Assembly (NCBI RefSeq): GCF_016462545.1
Contig: NZ_JAEMTA010000052.1
Location: forward strand, 1 to 37,064
DNA from: Mycolicibacterium sp.
Lineage (GTDB): Bacteria > Actinomycetota > Actinomycetes > Mycobacteriales > Mycobacteriaceae
Reading direction: 5' to 3'
DNA length: 37,064 nt
The position numbers and the translations under genes are program-made. The first letter of the stretch is position 1. Each line of letters begins with the position of its first letter. The notes beneath the pieces are model-generated. The model was not told the DNA's origin and searched no databases. It saw only the letters and a list, made by a program, of their open reading frames with translations. Positions 1 through 8,045 of the stretch are shown here, piece after piece.

Positions 1-1083
1 ACGGGAGTGCAGCACGATGCGCTGCCCCACCGACGCCAATCTCTTCGTGCGCCCGCAGTAGAGGGCTTCGTTGGTGTGTTTGTCGAACACCGTCAGGTAG
101 TGGATCGCGTGGCTGGCCATCCGGATCAGATCACTCATCGGCAGCAGCGTCCCGCCGGCGGTCACCCCGGACCCAGATGCTTTTTCGAGGTCCTGCACGG
201 TGGTCGAGACGATGACGGTGACGGGTAACCCGTTGTGCTGGCCGAGTTCGCCTGAACTCAACGCGGTGCGGCCGACGGCGATCAGGGCGTCATGTTGGCG
301 CTGGCCGAGGTTTCGGGTGTCGCCGTCGATCTGGGCTTGGCTCGGTGTGCCGGAGGTGCACGGCTCGCAGTCGTCGGGGTTGCACATGCCGGGTGCGGCG
401 AGCTTGGCGTTGATCGGTTCCATGGTGGCCCGAAATTGCGGGGTGACCCAGCCGCTGATGCGGCTCATCCCGTCGGGGCCCTGCGGACCTAGGTGGATGC
501 AGCGCTTGCGGGCGCGTTCGCGGTCGTCGGGTTCGGGGCCGTCCTGATCGATCAGGGTGGCCAGGGTGTCGGCGTCCTTGCGCAGTGTCTCGGGCCCGGT
601 CAGGGTCGCGATCCGCACCAGGCTGGCCTCGGACTGCTCCCCAGTCGCGGGATCGACCCACCCCGGCAGCTTGTCGGTGAAGGAGCGGATGATCTCGACG
701 TGCTCCGGGCCGACGGAACCCGACGCTTGGGCGGCGGCCGTCTCGGCCAGCAGCGGCGCCATCGGCTCCCCATTCAACGCGGTCCTCGGACCCAACTGCG
801 TGGCCTCGGCGAGGCGGCGGGTGGCATCACGCCCCGAGATCCGCAACCGCTGCGTCAATACGGCTTTCAGTGACTTCGCGCCCAACTCGACCGGGGAGGC
901 CTCGCGCTGCAGCCGTGCGAGGATCCGATGCTCGAGCGTGGGCAGCCGCCACGCCTCCGTCTCCAACGAGCCCAACAGTTCCAGCAGTTCGGGGTGGGTG
1001 AATCCGTCGCAGTCCAATTCGACCAACTCCGCGACCGCGCCCACGTAGGCGGCGACCGCGGTGGCGACCCGATCCGAACTCAT
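1..1083 (-). CDS. DUF222 (13E12 repeat family) protein, C-terminus cut by window edge
   Basis: The reading frame opens at an ATG at 1083 and stays open to base 1, giving 361 codons with no stop, so the C-terminus lies outside the window. The N-terminal half is the helical DUF222 region, with the segment RRLAEATQLGPR and the later VTPQFRATMEPINAKLAAPG. A cysteine-containing stretch (CNPDDCEPCT) and the segment EALYCGRTKRLASVGQR near the truncated end are typical of the part just before the HNH nuclease motif in 13E12-type mycobacterial proteins. The HNH residues themselves would be beyond the edge, so nuclease activity cannot be judged. These proteins are multicopy in mycobacterial genomes and their role is not established. 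The family call is firm; the function is unknown. Confidence 0.9.
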   Translation of the reverse strand, partial: MSSDRVATAVAAYVGAVAELVELDCDGFTHPELLELLGSLETEAWRLPTLEHRILARLQREASPVELGAKSLKAVLTQRLRISGRDATRRLAEATQLGPRTALNGEPMAPLLAETAAAQASGSVGPEHVEIIRSFTDKLPGWVDPATGEQSEASLVRIATLTGPETLRKDADTLATLIDQDGPEPDDRERARKRCIHLGPQGPDGMSRISGWVTPQFRATMEPINAKLAAPGMCNPDDCEPCTSGTPSQAQIDGDTRNLGQRQHDALIAVGRTALSSGELGQHNGLPVTVIVSTTVQDLEKASGSGVTAGGTLLPMSDLIRMASHAIHYLTVFDKHTNEALYCGRTKRLASVGQRIVLHSR

Positions 1084-1286
1084 ACCCGAACACTAGTTCG
1101 ACCCACCGACAAGAAGATCCGCCGCTGTGACTAGTGAAACCCAAGTGACACAAGGGATTAGTTGATCCGTTGCGGCGTCCGTGGTCACTGGTGACGAGTC
1201 AAACCTACTTGGCGCGAGCCGCCTCACCCCTGGTCAACGCTGCGCGTCAACCATGCTCTGCTGCAACGCAACCCGGCGAAAGAGAC

Positions 1287-1598
1287 TCAGGTGCCCGAGC
1301 GTTGGGCGCACTGAACGATGAGATTCGCCACCGACTCGGACAGTTGATGCTTCTTCGCGAGGGCCGCGATCTCCTCCTGCTGGGCACTCTGAGACTGTCC
1401 GCCCACGGCGGCGTACGCCTCGGCACCGAGCTTCGCCGCACTGCTGGAATCCAGGCTGAGGCCCCCGACGGACATCGAATCCGACACCATGCACCGGAGG
1501 TAGGCGGCCCTGTCGAATTCGGCGGAGGCCTGTGGGGCCGAAAGCATGGCCAACGCGCCCATCGCCGTGGCGGCCACGCCGACGTGGATCTTCTTCAT
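1287..1598 (-). CDS. small secreted protein, unknown function
   Basis: This 103-residue protein starts with Lys-Lys and a hydrophobic stretch ending in the signal-peptidase site PQASA|EF near residue 26, so a Sec-exported mature protein of about 77 residues is predicted. The mature part has only two cysteines, near residues 36 and 97, which could form one disulfide. It is otherwise helical in character, with repeated Ala/Gln/Glu. It resembles the many short exported proteins of mycobacteria, but I cannot assign a named family. It is transcribed alone and divergently from the GH5-like gene, with about 200 bases between the two starts. That gap probably holds both promoters. Confidence 0.75.
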   Translation of the reverse strand: MKKIHVGVAATAMGALAMLSAPQASAEFDRAAYLRCMVSDSMSVGGLSLDSSSAAKLGAEAYAAVGGQSQSAQQEEIAALAKKHQLSESVANLIVQCAQRSGT

Positions 1599-1799
1599 GA
1601 CGCGACATGTCCCTTCTCTACGGCGACTACCAAGATCGGGCCAATCGTACCCATGGCGCCACCTGAGCGCTGCCGAGGCAGGTCAGCAGGGGACGAGGTT
1701 CGCCAGCGTCACCCCACGCGGATAACGATTCAAGACCGCAACGATTGCGAAACGATCGGGAGGTCGGAACACTTCGCGCGGTAAAACTACGGTGGCTTG

Positions 1800-2933
1800 G
1801 TGGACCGCCGAACTGCACTTCAGCTTCCGCTCGTGCTGGCAGCCGGCGCCGCACTGGCTCGGCTTCCGCGGGCCACTGCCGACACGGGCCGGTGGTCCGC
1901 CGACCGAGCTAACGCCTGGTACCAATCTCAGGGCTGGCTCGTCGGCGCGAACTACATCCCGGCAACCGCCATCAATCAGATCGAGATGTTCCAGCAGGGC
2001 ACCTACGATCCGCGCCGCATCGACGCCGAGTTCGCCATTGCTCGCCAGCTCGGCTTCAACACCATGCGGGTGTTCCTCCACGACCTGCTGTGGGCGCAGG
2101 ATCCCCGAGGTTTTCAAAGCCGACTGGCGCAGTTCGTCGCCGTCGCGGCCAGTCGCGGCATCAAGCCGCTGTTCGTCCTGTTCGATTCCTGTTGGGATCC
2201 ACACCCCAAGCTCGGTCAGCAGCACGCACCCGTCGTCGGCGTGCACAACTCGGGGTGGGTGCAGAGCCCGGGTGCCGATCGTCTCGGTGATCCCCAGTAC
2301 GCCGCCACGCTTCAGAGTTACGTCACGGGAGTGATGAGTCAGTTCCGCAGCGATCCGCGCGTTCTGGGATGGGATCTGTGGAACGAGCCCGACAACCCGG
2401 CGAAGGTCTACCGCAAGACGGAGCGAAGCGACAAGCTGGAATTGGTCACTGCTCTACTGCCGCAGGTGTTTCAGTGGGCGCGGGCCGTCGGGGCGGTCCA
2501 ACCGTTGACCAGTGGTGTCTGGCAGGGGAGTTGGGGCTCCGGAAGTCGCAGCACCATCGCGGGCATCCAACTCGACAATTCCGACGTGATCAGCTTTCAC
2601 TCGTACGGCTCACCCGCAGACTTCGAGGCCAGGATCGATGAGCTGGCGCCGCTTGGACGGCCGATCCTCTGCACCGAGTACCTGGCGCGCGACCAGGGCA
2701 GCACGATCGAGGGCATCTTGCCGATTGCCAAGCGGCGCAACGTCGCAGCCTTCAACTGGGGTCTGGTGGCGGGAAAGACCCAGACGTATCTGCCGTGGGA
2801 CACGTGGGACAAGCCCGACCCGTCGGAGCCCAAGGTCTGGTTCAGCGATCTGCTCCGGCCGGACGGCAGTCCGTACCGTGCCGCCGAGGTCGCAACGATC
2901 CGCAAGCTCACCGGCGTGCTGGGTCAGCCCTGA
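1800..2933 (+). CDS. secreted GH5-like glycoside hydrolase (cellulase/mannanase-type)
   Basis: This is a TIM-barrel glycosidase of clan A type, about 377 residues. The N-terminus begins VDRRTALQLP and continues Ala-rich to about residue 28, a twin-arginine (Tat) export signal. The catalytic landmarks are in the expected order: RVFLHDLLW on an early strand, the acid/base Glu in WDLWNEPDN (about residue 196), SFHSYG, and the nucleophile Glu in LCTEYLAR (about residue 293). The substrate cannot be read; such proteins are often annotated 1,4-beta-xylanase or cellulase without proof. The start is uncertain: GTG at 1800 gives the cleanest Tat signal, TTG at 1797 is directly upstream, and an in-frame stop at 1782 limits any extension. 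No good Shine-Dalgarno is visible. Its 3' end overlaps the convergent TVP38-type gene by 10 bases. Confidence 0.85.
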   Translation: MDRRTALQLPLVLAAGAALARLPRATADTGRWSADRANAWYQSQGWLVGANYIPATAINQIEMFQQGTYDPRRIDAEFAIARQLGFNTMRVFLHDLLWAQDPRGFQSRLAQFVAVAASRGIKPLFVLFDSCWDPHPKLGQQHAPVVGVHNSGWVQSPGADRLGDPQYAATLQSYVTGVMSQFRSDPRVLGWDLWNEPDNPAKVYRKTERSDKLELVTALLPQVFQWARAVGAVQPLTSGVWQGSWGSGSRSTIAGIQLDNSDVISFHSYGSPADFEARIDELAPLGRPILCTEYLARDQGSTIEGILPIAKRRNVAAFNWGLVAGKTQTYLPWDTWDKPDPSEPKVWFSDLLRPDGSPYRAAEVATIRKLTGVLGQP

Positions 2934-3625
2934 CTAGTGTCCTTCGTCGGACGCCCACGCCAGGCGCGGTATCCACGATGGGCGGCGAAGGCCCCGATGA
3001 CGGCGGTCACGCACCACACCGCGATCGCCGAGTAGGCCAACGGTGCCGACAGGTCGCCGATCGACGCACCGAGAGCGGTGTAGACGAAGGCCCGCGGCGC
3101 TGATCCGATGAATGCCCCAACGGCCATCTGCCACAACGGAACTCCGAAGGCGCCGAACGCGTACGACGCGAGCGCATCCGATACCCCGGGCACGAATCGC
3201 TGGCCGACGACGGCCCACAGCCCGCGGCGCTGAACCTGATCGTCCAGGCGGTCGGCCCGTTTCACCCCGAGCAACGCCCGCGCACTGTCCCGCCCGGCAC
3301 GGCGGCCGACCAGGCTGGTGAGGCAGGCCGTACCGACGGCGGAGAACAGCGTCACGAACGTCCCGAGCACGGGTCCGAACAGCACGCCGCTGCCCGCCGC
3401 CAGGATCGGGCCAGGCACGAAGATAGCACCCAGCAGAGCCGACACCACGACGTAGGTCAGCGGCGCGGCGGGACCCGTCGCGGCGACCACGCGGCGCACG
3501 TCGTCGACGTCGACGATCCGGGTGACGGCCACCAGATAGAACAGCCCGAGCAGGAAGGCGACGAACAGCGCCAGTCGGATGACGTGGGGGCGCCGGGACA
3601 ACGGCGCAGCAGGCTCGTCGGGCAC
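2924..3625 (-). CDS. TVP38/TMEM64 (VTT/DedA-like) membrane protein
   Basis: This 233-residue multi-pass membrane protein starts at a GTG. It has about six hydrophobic segments and the paired re-entrant-loop motifs of the VTT/SNARE-associated family: GAIFVPGPILAAGSGVLFG in the first half and GQRFVPGVSDALASYAFGAFG in the second. Members of this family and the related DedA proteins act in membrane lipid homeostasis or lipid scrambling; the bacterial substrate is generally unknown. The gene lies 8 bases downstream of the Cys4-containing SDR on the same strand, so the two are probably cotranscribed. Its stop codon lies inside the end of the convergent GH5-like gene. Confidence 0.88.
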   Translation of the reverse strand: MPDEPAAPLSRRPHVIRLALFVAFLLGLFYLVAVTRIVDVDDVRRVVAATGPAAPLTYVVVSALLGAIFVPGPILAAGSGVLFGPVLGTFVTLFSAVGTACLTSLVGRRAGRDSARALLGVKRADRLDDQVQRRGLWAVVGQRFVPGVSDALASYAFGAFGVPLWQMAVGAFIGSAPRAFVYTALGASIGDLSAPLAYSAIAVWCVTAVIGAFAAHRGYRAWRGRPTKDTSQG

Positions 3626-3633
3626 GTCGGCGG

Positions 3634-5088
3634 CTACCAGTTGCTCGGCGAGTAGTCCTTCAGGAAACAGCCGTAGACGTCTTCACCCGCCTCGCCGCGG
3701 ACGATCGGGTCGTACACGCGTGCGGCGCCGTCGACGAGGTCGAGCGGTGCGTGGAACCCCTCGTCGGCCAGACGCATCTTGGTGGGGTGCGGGCGTTCGT
3801 CGGTGATCCAGCCCGTGTCCACCGCGGTCATGAGGATGCCGTCCTGCTCCAGCATCTCGCCCGCGCTGGTGCGGGTCAGCATGTTCAGCGCCGCCTTCGC
3901 CATGTTGGTGTGCGGATGCCCCGGGCCCTTGTAGGCGCGGCTGAACTGACCCTCCATCGCCGAGACGTTGACGACGTACTTGCGGCGCGCGGTCGAGGCG
4001 GCCATCGCCCGGCGCAGTCGGCTGATCAGGATGAACGGCGCCGTCTGATTGCACAGCTGGACCTCGAGCAGCTCCATCGCGTCGACCTCGTGCACGCGTT
4101 GCGTCCAGCTGTTGATCGACGCGGTGTCGGGCAGCAGACCGCCGGCGTCGATGGCGGTACCCGCGGCGATCCGGTCAGGGGACGCGCTGCGGGCGGTCAG
4201 GGCCAACTCCGTGACCGGCGCGCTGGAGCGCAGCGACTCGGGAGATGTCACCGCGTGTGGCGTCTGGTGCTCGGCGAGGCTCCCGGCGAGCGCGGCCGGG
4301 TGGGCGTCGCTGACGTGGTCGAAGGTGATGACGTCGACCAACTCGGGTGGGGTGGTGCGCTCCGCTTCGACGAGCGCCGCGTAGGAACCGGGGGACCGGC
4401 GGACCGTCTGGGCGGCGTTGTTGATCAGGATGTCCAGGGGCCCCTGTGCGGCGACCGTGTCGGCGAGCGCGACGACCTGGGCCGGGTCGCGGAGGTCGAT
4501 GCCGACGACCCGCAGGCGATGCAGCCAGTCGGCGCTGTCCGGCATCGCGGCGAACCGGCGCACGGCGTCGTTCGGAAACCGGGTTGTGATGGTCGTGTGG
4601 GCGCCGTCGCGGAGCAGCCGCAATGCGATGTACATGCCGATCTTGGCGCGGCCGCCGGTGAGCAGGGCTCGGCGGCCGCTCAGATCGGTGCGGGCCTCAC
4701 GCTTGGCCCTGTTGAACGTCGCGCAGTCCGGGCAGAGCTGGTGGTAGAAGGCGTCTACCAGCGTGTAGTGGTTCTTACACGCGTAGCAGGCCCGCGAGCG
4801 CAGGAGTGTGCCCGCGGTCGCTCCTGCCGCCGTCGACACCAGGGGCAGGCCCTGCGTCTCGTCGTCGATGCGGCCGGGCGCACCGGTGGCGGTGGCCGCG
4901 ATGACCGCGCGGTCCGCGGACGCCACCGCGTCGCGTTTGGCGTGTCGGCGGGCCTGCTTGACGGCCTTGAAGATGCCCGCGGTGGCGCGCCGGACGGCCA
5001 CGGCGTCGGGGTGCTCGGGAGGCAGCGATTCGACCTCGGACAGCACCCGAAGGCACGTTGCGAGGTTCTCCGGGTCGATCGCAGTCAC
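3634..5088 (-). CDS. atypical SDR-family oxidoreductase with N-terminal Cys4 motif
   Basis: The protein has 484 residues from the GTG at 5088. The first ~95 residues are helical and charged. Two cysteine pairs follow (CYAC at 101-104, CPDC at 119-122) and look like a small zinc-binding knuckle. A Rossmann SDR domain comes next, with TGGRAKIG at 144-151 for the dinucleotide, NNAA at 223-226 and the catalytic-Ser segment NVSAMEG near 376. The usual YxxxK is replaced by TNMAK (394-398): Lys is present but Tyr is Thr. An open frame continues upstream to 5229, but it would overlap the aldolase gene and is low-complexity Arg/Ser/Pro. The GTG lies 6 bases after a TATTCT -10 element, which fits a leaderless start. 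Substrate unknown. Confidence 0.85.
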   Translation of the reverse strand: MTAIDPENLATCLRVLSEVESLPPEHPDAVAVRRATAGIFKAVKQARRHAKRDAVASADRAVIAATATGAPGRIDDETQGLPLVSTAAGATAGTLLRSRACYACKNHYTLVDAFYHQLCPDCATFNRAKREARTDLSGRRALLTGGRAKIGMYIALRLLRDGAHTTITTRFPNDAVRRFAAMPDSADWLHRLRVVGIDLRDPAQVVALADTVAAQGPLDILINNAAQTVRRSPGSYAALVEAERTTPPELVDVITFDHVSDAHPAALAGSLAEHQTPHAVTSPESLRSSAPVTELALTARSASPDRIAAGTAIDAGGLLPDTASINSWTQRVHEVDAMELLEVQLCNQTAPFILISRLRRAMAASTARRKYVVNVSAMEGQFSRAYKGPGHPHTNMAKAALNMLTRTSAGEMLEQDGILMTAVDTGWITDERPHPTKMRLADEGFHAPLDLVDGAARVYDPIVRGEAGEDVYGCFLKDYSPSNW

Positions 5089-5094
5089 TCGGGA

Positions 5095-5100
5095 AGAATA
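5095..5100 (-). promoter_or_regulatory. -10 element for the SDR gene, probable leaderless start
   Basis: On the reverse strand TATTCT is followed by six bases and then the GTG at 5088. This spacing places the transcription start on or next to the start codon, a frequent arrangement in mycobacteria. No -35 element or Shine-Dalgarno is evident. Confidence 0.45.
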
Positions 5101-5118
5101 CTGCCCGCAATCGGGTCG

Positions 5119-5143
5119 ACCTCGCCGTCCGGCGGCGCGAGGT
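5119..5143 (-). terminator. possible hairpin after the aldolase gene
   Basis: ACCTCGC (5119-5125) pairs perfectly with GCGAGGT (5137-5143), and part of the G/C-rich loop can extend the stem with a bulge. It lies just beyond the aldolase stop and before the SDR promoter. There is no T-run. Confidence 0.4.
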
Positions 5144-5161
5144 GGGTCTCTGCGTCCTGAC

Positions 5162-6055
5162 TCAGCCCGCGACGGAGGCGTCGTAGATCGACTGGATTGC
5201 GGCGTCGAGCGTCGCGTCGAACGCTTCATCGGATTGCTGGACTGAAAGGCCCTCGGTCAGGGCGCGGCTGAAACTCGCGATCAGCCCGGTGTTCTGCGTG
5301 AGGAGCGCGTCGGCCTCGGCGCGCGAGTAGCCACCCGAGAGCGCTACCACGCGCAGCACCTTCGGATGCGTCACCAGCGGTAGGTAGTGGTTCGCCACCG
5401 TCGGCAGCGAGAGCTTCAGCATCACCTGCTGGCCGTCGGGAATGCCGTCGAGGTGGTCTGCGAGCGCATCCCGCAGCATGTCCTCGGCTTCTGGCTTGTC
5501 GGCGATCGTGATGGTGACCTCGGGCTCGAGGATCGGGACCAGTCCGTGCGCAAGCACCCGATCGGCCACGGCGAACTGTTGGGTGACGACCTCGGCGATG
5601 CCCGTGGTGTCGGCTGCGCCGATCACCGAACGCTCCTTGGTGCCGAAGATGCCCTTGGCGACCGCGCGAGCCAGCAGACCGTCGAGATCCGGGATGGGCT
5701 TCATCAACTGCACACCGTTCGAGGCGTCGGCCAGTCCCTTGTCGATCTTGAGGAAGGGCACGACGCGTTTGTCATCCCAGAGATAGGTCGCCGCGGCCTT
5801 GCCCGCGATGTCGCGGTCCATGGTCTCCTCGAAGAGAATGGCAGCGAGGACTCGGTCTCCGCCGAACACCGGCGACGTCACTATCCGCGACCGCATCGCG
5901 TGGATCAGGTCGAACATCTCGGCATCAGAGGAGTAGGACGAATCCTCGATTCCGTACAGCCGCAGGGCCTTTGGTGTCGACCCACCACTTTGATCGAGCG
6001 CGGCAATGAAGCCCCTGCCTGACCCCATCCGCTCCGCTTGAGTGCGATTGGTCAT
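5162..6055 (-). CDS. fda: fructose-bisphosphate aldolase, class I
   Basis: This cytoplasmic glycolytic/gluconeogenic enzyme cleaves fructose-1,6-bisphosphate to dihydroxyacetone phosphate and glyceraldehyde-3-phosphate through a Schiff base. Its 297 residues match the length of the short bacterial class I enzyme (Staphylococcus type). It shows the hallmark segment GFIAALDQSGGSTPKAL at 15-31, VPILEPEV near 173-180, and the likely Schiff-base lysine in MLKLSLP at residue 214. The start is an ATG with GGGGCGG and GGCGAG purine-rich stretches just upstream. Mycobacteria usually also carry a class II aldolase, so this may be the secondary isozyme. It is divergent from the PaiB-like gene. Confidence 0.93.
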   Translation of the reverse strand: MTNRTQAERMGSGRGFIAALDQSGGSTPKALRLYGIEDSSYSSDAEMFDLIHAMRSRIVTSPVFGGDRVLAAILFEETMDRDIAGKAAATYLWDDKRVVPFLKIDKGLADASNGVQLMKPIPDLDGLLARAVAKGIFGTKERSVIGAADTTGIAEVVTQQFAVADRVLAHGLVPILEPEVTITIADKPEAEDMLRDALADHLDGIPDGQQVMLKLSLPTVANHYLPLVTHPKVLRVVALSGGYSRAEADALLTQNTGLIASFSRALTEGLSVQQSDEAFDATLDAAIQSIYDASVAG

Positions 6056-6129
6056 CTCGCCGCCCCTTCGTAGGACTTCGTTGGTGTCGCCGGTGCGAGC
6101 ATATTCCCCGCAAGAGGAAGATGGTTCTG

Positions 6130-6753
6130 ATGTACGTGCCCAACCACTTCGCGCCCGACGATGAGGCCGTCCACGAACTGCTGTCCCGCAACGGTGCGGC
6201 GGATCTCGTCACCGTAGGTCCCATGGGGCTCGAAGCGACGTTGCTGCCATTCGTCTACGACCGCGCACGCGCAACGCTGCAAGGACATTTCGCGCGAAAC
6301 AACGAGCACTGGCGCCACGTCGACGGCCGCGAAGCGTTGGTGATCGTCCGGGGACCGGACTACTACGTCACGCCCAGCTGGTATGCGTCCAAGGCCGAGC
6401 ACGGACGGGTCGTGCCGACGTGGAACTACGTCGTCGCCCACGTTCACGGCACGGCGACCATCCATGACGACACCGCCTGGCTCGGTGACCTCGTCCGCCG
6501 GCTCACCGAGCACCACGAGGGGCGACGGCCCGCTCCGTGGTCGGTCGACGACGCGCCGGAGCGGTTCATCGACGGGCAGCTGCGGGCGATCGTCGGGATC
6601 GAGGTCGCGATCGACCGCGTCGAGGCCAAGTTCAAACTCAGCCAGAACCGCCCTGCGGCCGACGTCGACGGTGTCATTGCGGGTCTGCGGGCCGAGGGCG
6701 ACGAGAGTAGCGCCGCGGTCGTGGAGTTTCATCGGCCCGCCGAAGATAGGTAA
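6130..6753 (+). CDS. PaiB-family FMN-binding protein
   Basis: The N-terminus MYVPNHF, followed by a Glu/His-rich helix and the segment GLEATLLPFVYD, is diagnostic of the PaiB family, whose fold is an FMN-binding split barrel. Later landmarks are the HWRHVDGREALVIVRGPDYYV stretch and VPTWNYVVAHVHG. The protein has 207 residues from the ATG at 6130. That start is preferred over the ATG at 6121 because AGAGGAAG (6113-6120) lies nine bases upstream of it, and because family members begin MYxPxHF. In Bacillus PaiB was described as a negative regulator of sporulation and protease genes, but most homologues are untested and may be flavin-dependent enzymes. It stands alone, upstream of the palindrome that opens the catabolic operon. 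Confidence 0.9.
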   Translation: MYVPNHFAPDDEAVHELLSRNGAADLVTVGPMGLEATLLPFVYDRARATLQGHFARNNEHWRHVDGREALVIVRGPDYYVTPSWYASKAEHGRVVPTWNYVVAHVHGTATIHDDTAWLGDLVRRLTEHHEGRRPAPWSVDDAPERFIDGQLRAIVGIEVAIDRVEAKFKLSQNRPAADVDGVIAGLRAEGDESSAAVVEFHRPAEDR

Positions 6754-6787
6754 CAGAACCGCCATCGATCGTCACACCCGAGAAACA

Positions 6788-6805
6788 CAAACGGTATACC
6801 GTTTG
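6788..6805. promoter_or_regulatory. 18-bp perfect palindrome, probable GntR/FCD operator
   Basis: CAAACGGTATACCGTTTG is a perfect inverted repeat, 62 bases upstream of the first operon gene. The GGTATACC core resembles the GTnnnAC-type sites bound by FadR/FCD-class GntR regulators, and the last gene of this operon encodes such a regulator. The site probably overlaps the promoter and mediates autoregulation; this is inferred from sequence alone. Confidence 0.65.
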
Positions 6806-6866
6806 GCCTATCGCAGGGTGACGGACGCCCCGCGTCGAGACTCGAGGACGGGAGCGGTCGGATCCA

Positions 6867-8045
6867 ATGAATGTTCCCGCGAGCCCACTTCTAGACGCGG
6901 ACGTCAGCCCGCTGGACGCTCGGCAGCGCGCAGTGGTGCAGCGGGTCTCCGACGCCGAACGCGCCCACATCCTGGCATTGCCCAGCAACGATCCCCTGGA
7001 CGCCAAGCTGCGCTTCCGAGTCGAGGCAACCGGCCCCGAACTGTTCGGTCAGCCAGCTGCGATCCGCGCAACGTTGGGCTCCAACGCAACGACTCTCGAC
7101 GTCATTGCCGCAAAGCTCGCGGCCGGTGTGCGTCGGGTCGTGCTGGTCGGCTGTGGGGATTCGCTCGCGGTGATGGTGGCAGCGCGGCAGGCGCTCGAAA
7201 GCATGCTGGGAGTGCCGTGCGAGCCGGTGCAAAGCCTGGAGTTCGCGTATTACCAAGCGGATCTGATCGGCGCGGACTCGGCGGTCATCGCGCTCTCCAG
7301 CTCGGGCGAGACTACTCGCACCGTCGAAGCGCTTCTCATGGCGCAACACCGCGGATCGTATACCGTTGCCATCACCAATACAGCCGGCTCGACCCTGCAG
7401 ACCGAGGCCAGTACCTCGCTGAAGATCGAGGCGACCCGGGTCGGTTGGCCCACGCAGTCGTCCACCGCGGCGCTGGCACTGCTCCTCGAACTCGCCATCC
7501 GAGTCGGTGAGCGTCGGGTCCCGGCCGAGGCGGCCATCCTGCGCGCGGCCTTCGACGGTCTTCCCGATCGGATGGCCGAGGTGCTCGCCAGGATCGACCC
7601 GGTCATTGCCGCAATCGCGGAAGCCGAAGTCGCGCTTGGTGTTCGGAATGTGCTGTTCTCCGGCGCCGGGCCGAACCTCGCGTCCGCAATCGTCGGCGCG
7701 GCGAAGGTCAAGGAGTGCACGACGCTGCACGCGGTCGACATTCAGGTCGAGGAGTACCACCACTACAACTCGCAGAAGGCGGGCGAGCCGCTGTTCCTGA
7801 TCGCTCCGTCGGGGCCCTCGGTGCCGCGCGCCGTCGACACCGGCCGGGACGCACTGCGCTGGGACGGGCGGCTCTACGTCGTGACCACCGTGGGGGAGCG
7901 CGCCTTCGACGAGCTCGGCGCGCAGGTCATCACCATGCCCGCGGTGCCGGAGTCGCTGTCGCCGCTGCTCTATCTCCTCGCCGTCCAGCTTGTCGGCTAC
8001 CACCTCGGACTGAGCAGCTACGCCGCGGCGGTGCGCGATGAGTGA
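6867..8045 (+). CDS. double-SIS-domain sugar isomerase/deglycase (GlmS/FrlB-like)
   Basis: The 392-residue cytoplasmic protein holds two SIS (sugar isomerase) domains. The first contains VGCGDSLAVMVAA, the phosphosugar-binding SSSGET loop and TNTAGS. The second contains FSGAGPNLASA, VEEYHHYNSQKAGEP and the C-terminal PLLYLLAVQLVGYHLG typical of the GlmS isomerase half and of fructosamine-6-phosphate deglycases such as FrlB. There is no glutaminase domain, so it is not a full GlmS. The next gene is a PfkB kinase, the partner found with FrlB in Amadori-compound operons, so a phosphorylated amino-sugar or glycated amine is a plausible substrate. Its stop overlaps the kinase start by eight bases. 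The ATG at 6867 has GGGAGC about 11 bases upstream. The SIS family is certain; the reaction is inferred. Confidence 0.88.
   Translation: MNVPASPLLDADVSPLDARQRAVVQRVSDAERAHILALPSNDPLDAKLRFRVEATGPELFGQPAAIRATLGSNATTLDVIAAKLAAGVRRVVLVGCGDSLAVMVAARQALESMLGVPCEPVQSLEFAYYQADLIGADSAVIALSSSGETTRTVEALLMAQHRGSYTVAITNTAGSTLQTEASTSLKIEATRVGWPTQSSTAALALLLELAIRVGERRVPAEAAILRAAFDGLPDRMAEVLARIDPVIAAIAEAEVALGVRNVLFSGAGPNLASAIVGAAKVKECTTLHAVDIQVEEYHHYNSQKAGEPLFLIAPSGPSVPRAVDTGRDALRWDGRLYVVTTVGERAFDELGAQVITMPAVPESLSPLLYLLAVQLVGYHLGLSSYAAAVRDE

Noticed and set aside
7355..7367. GTATACC inside the SIS gene as a second GntR site
   Set aside because: The flanks are not palindromic and it is inside coding sequence.
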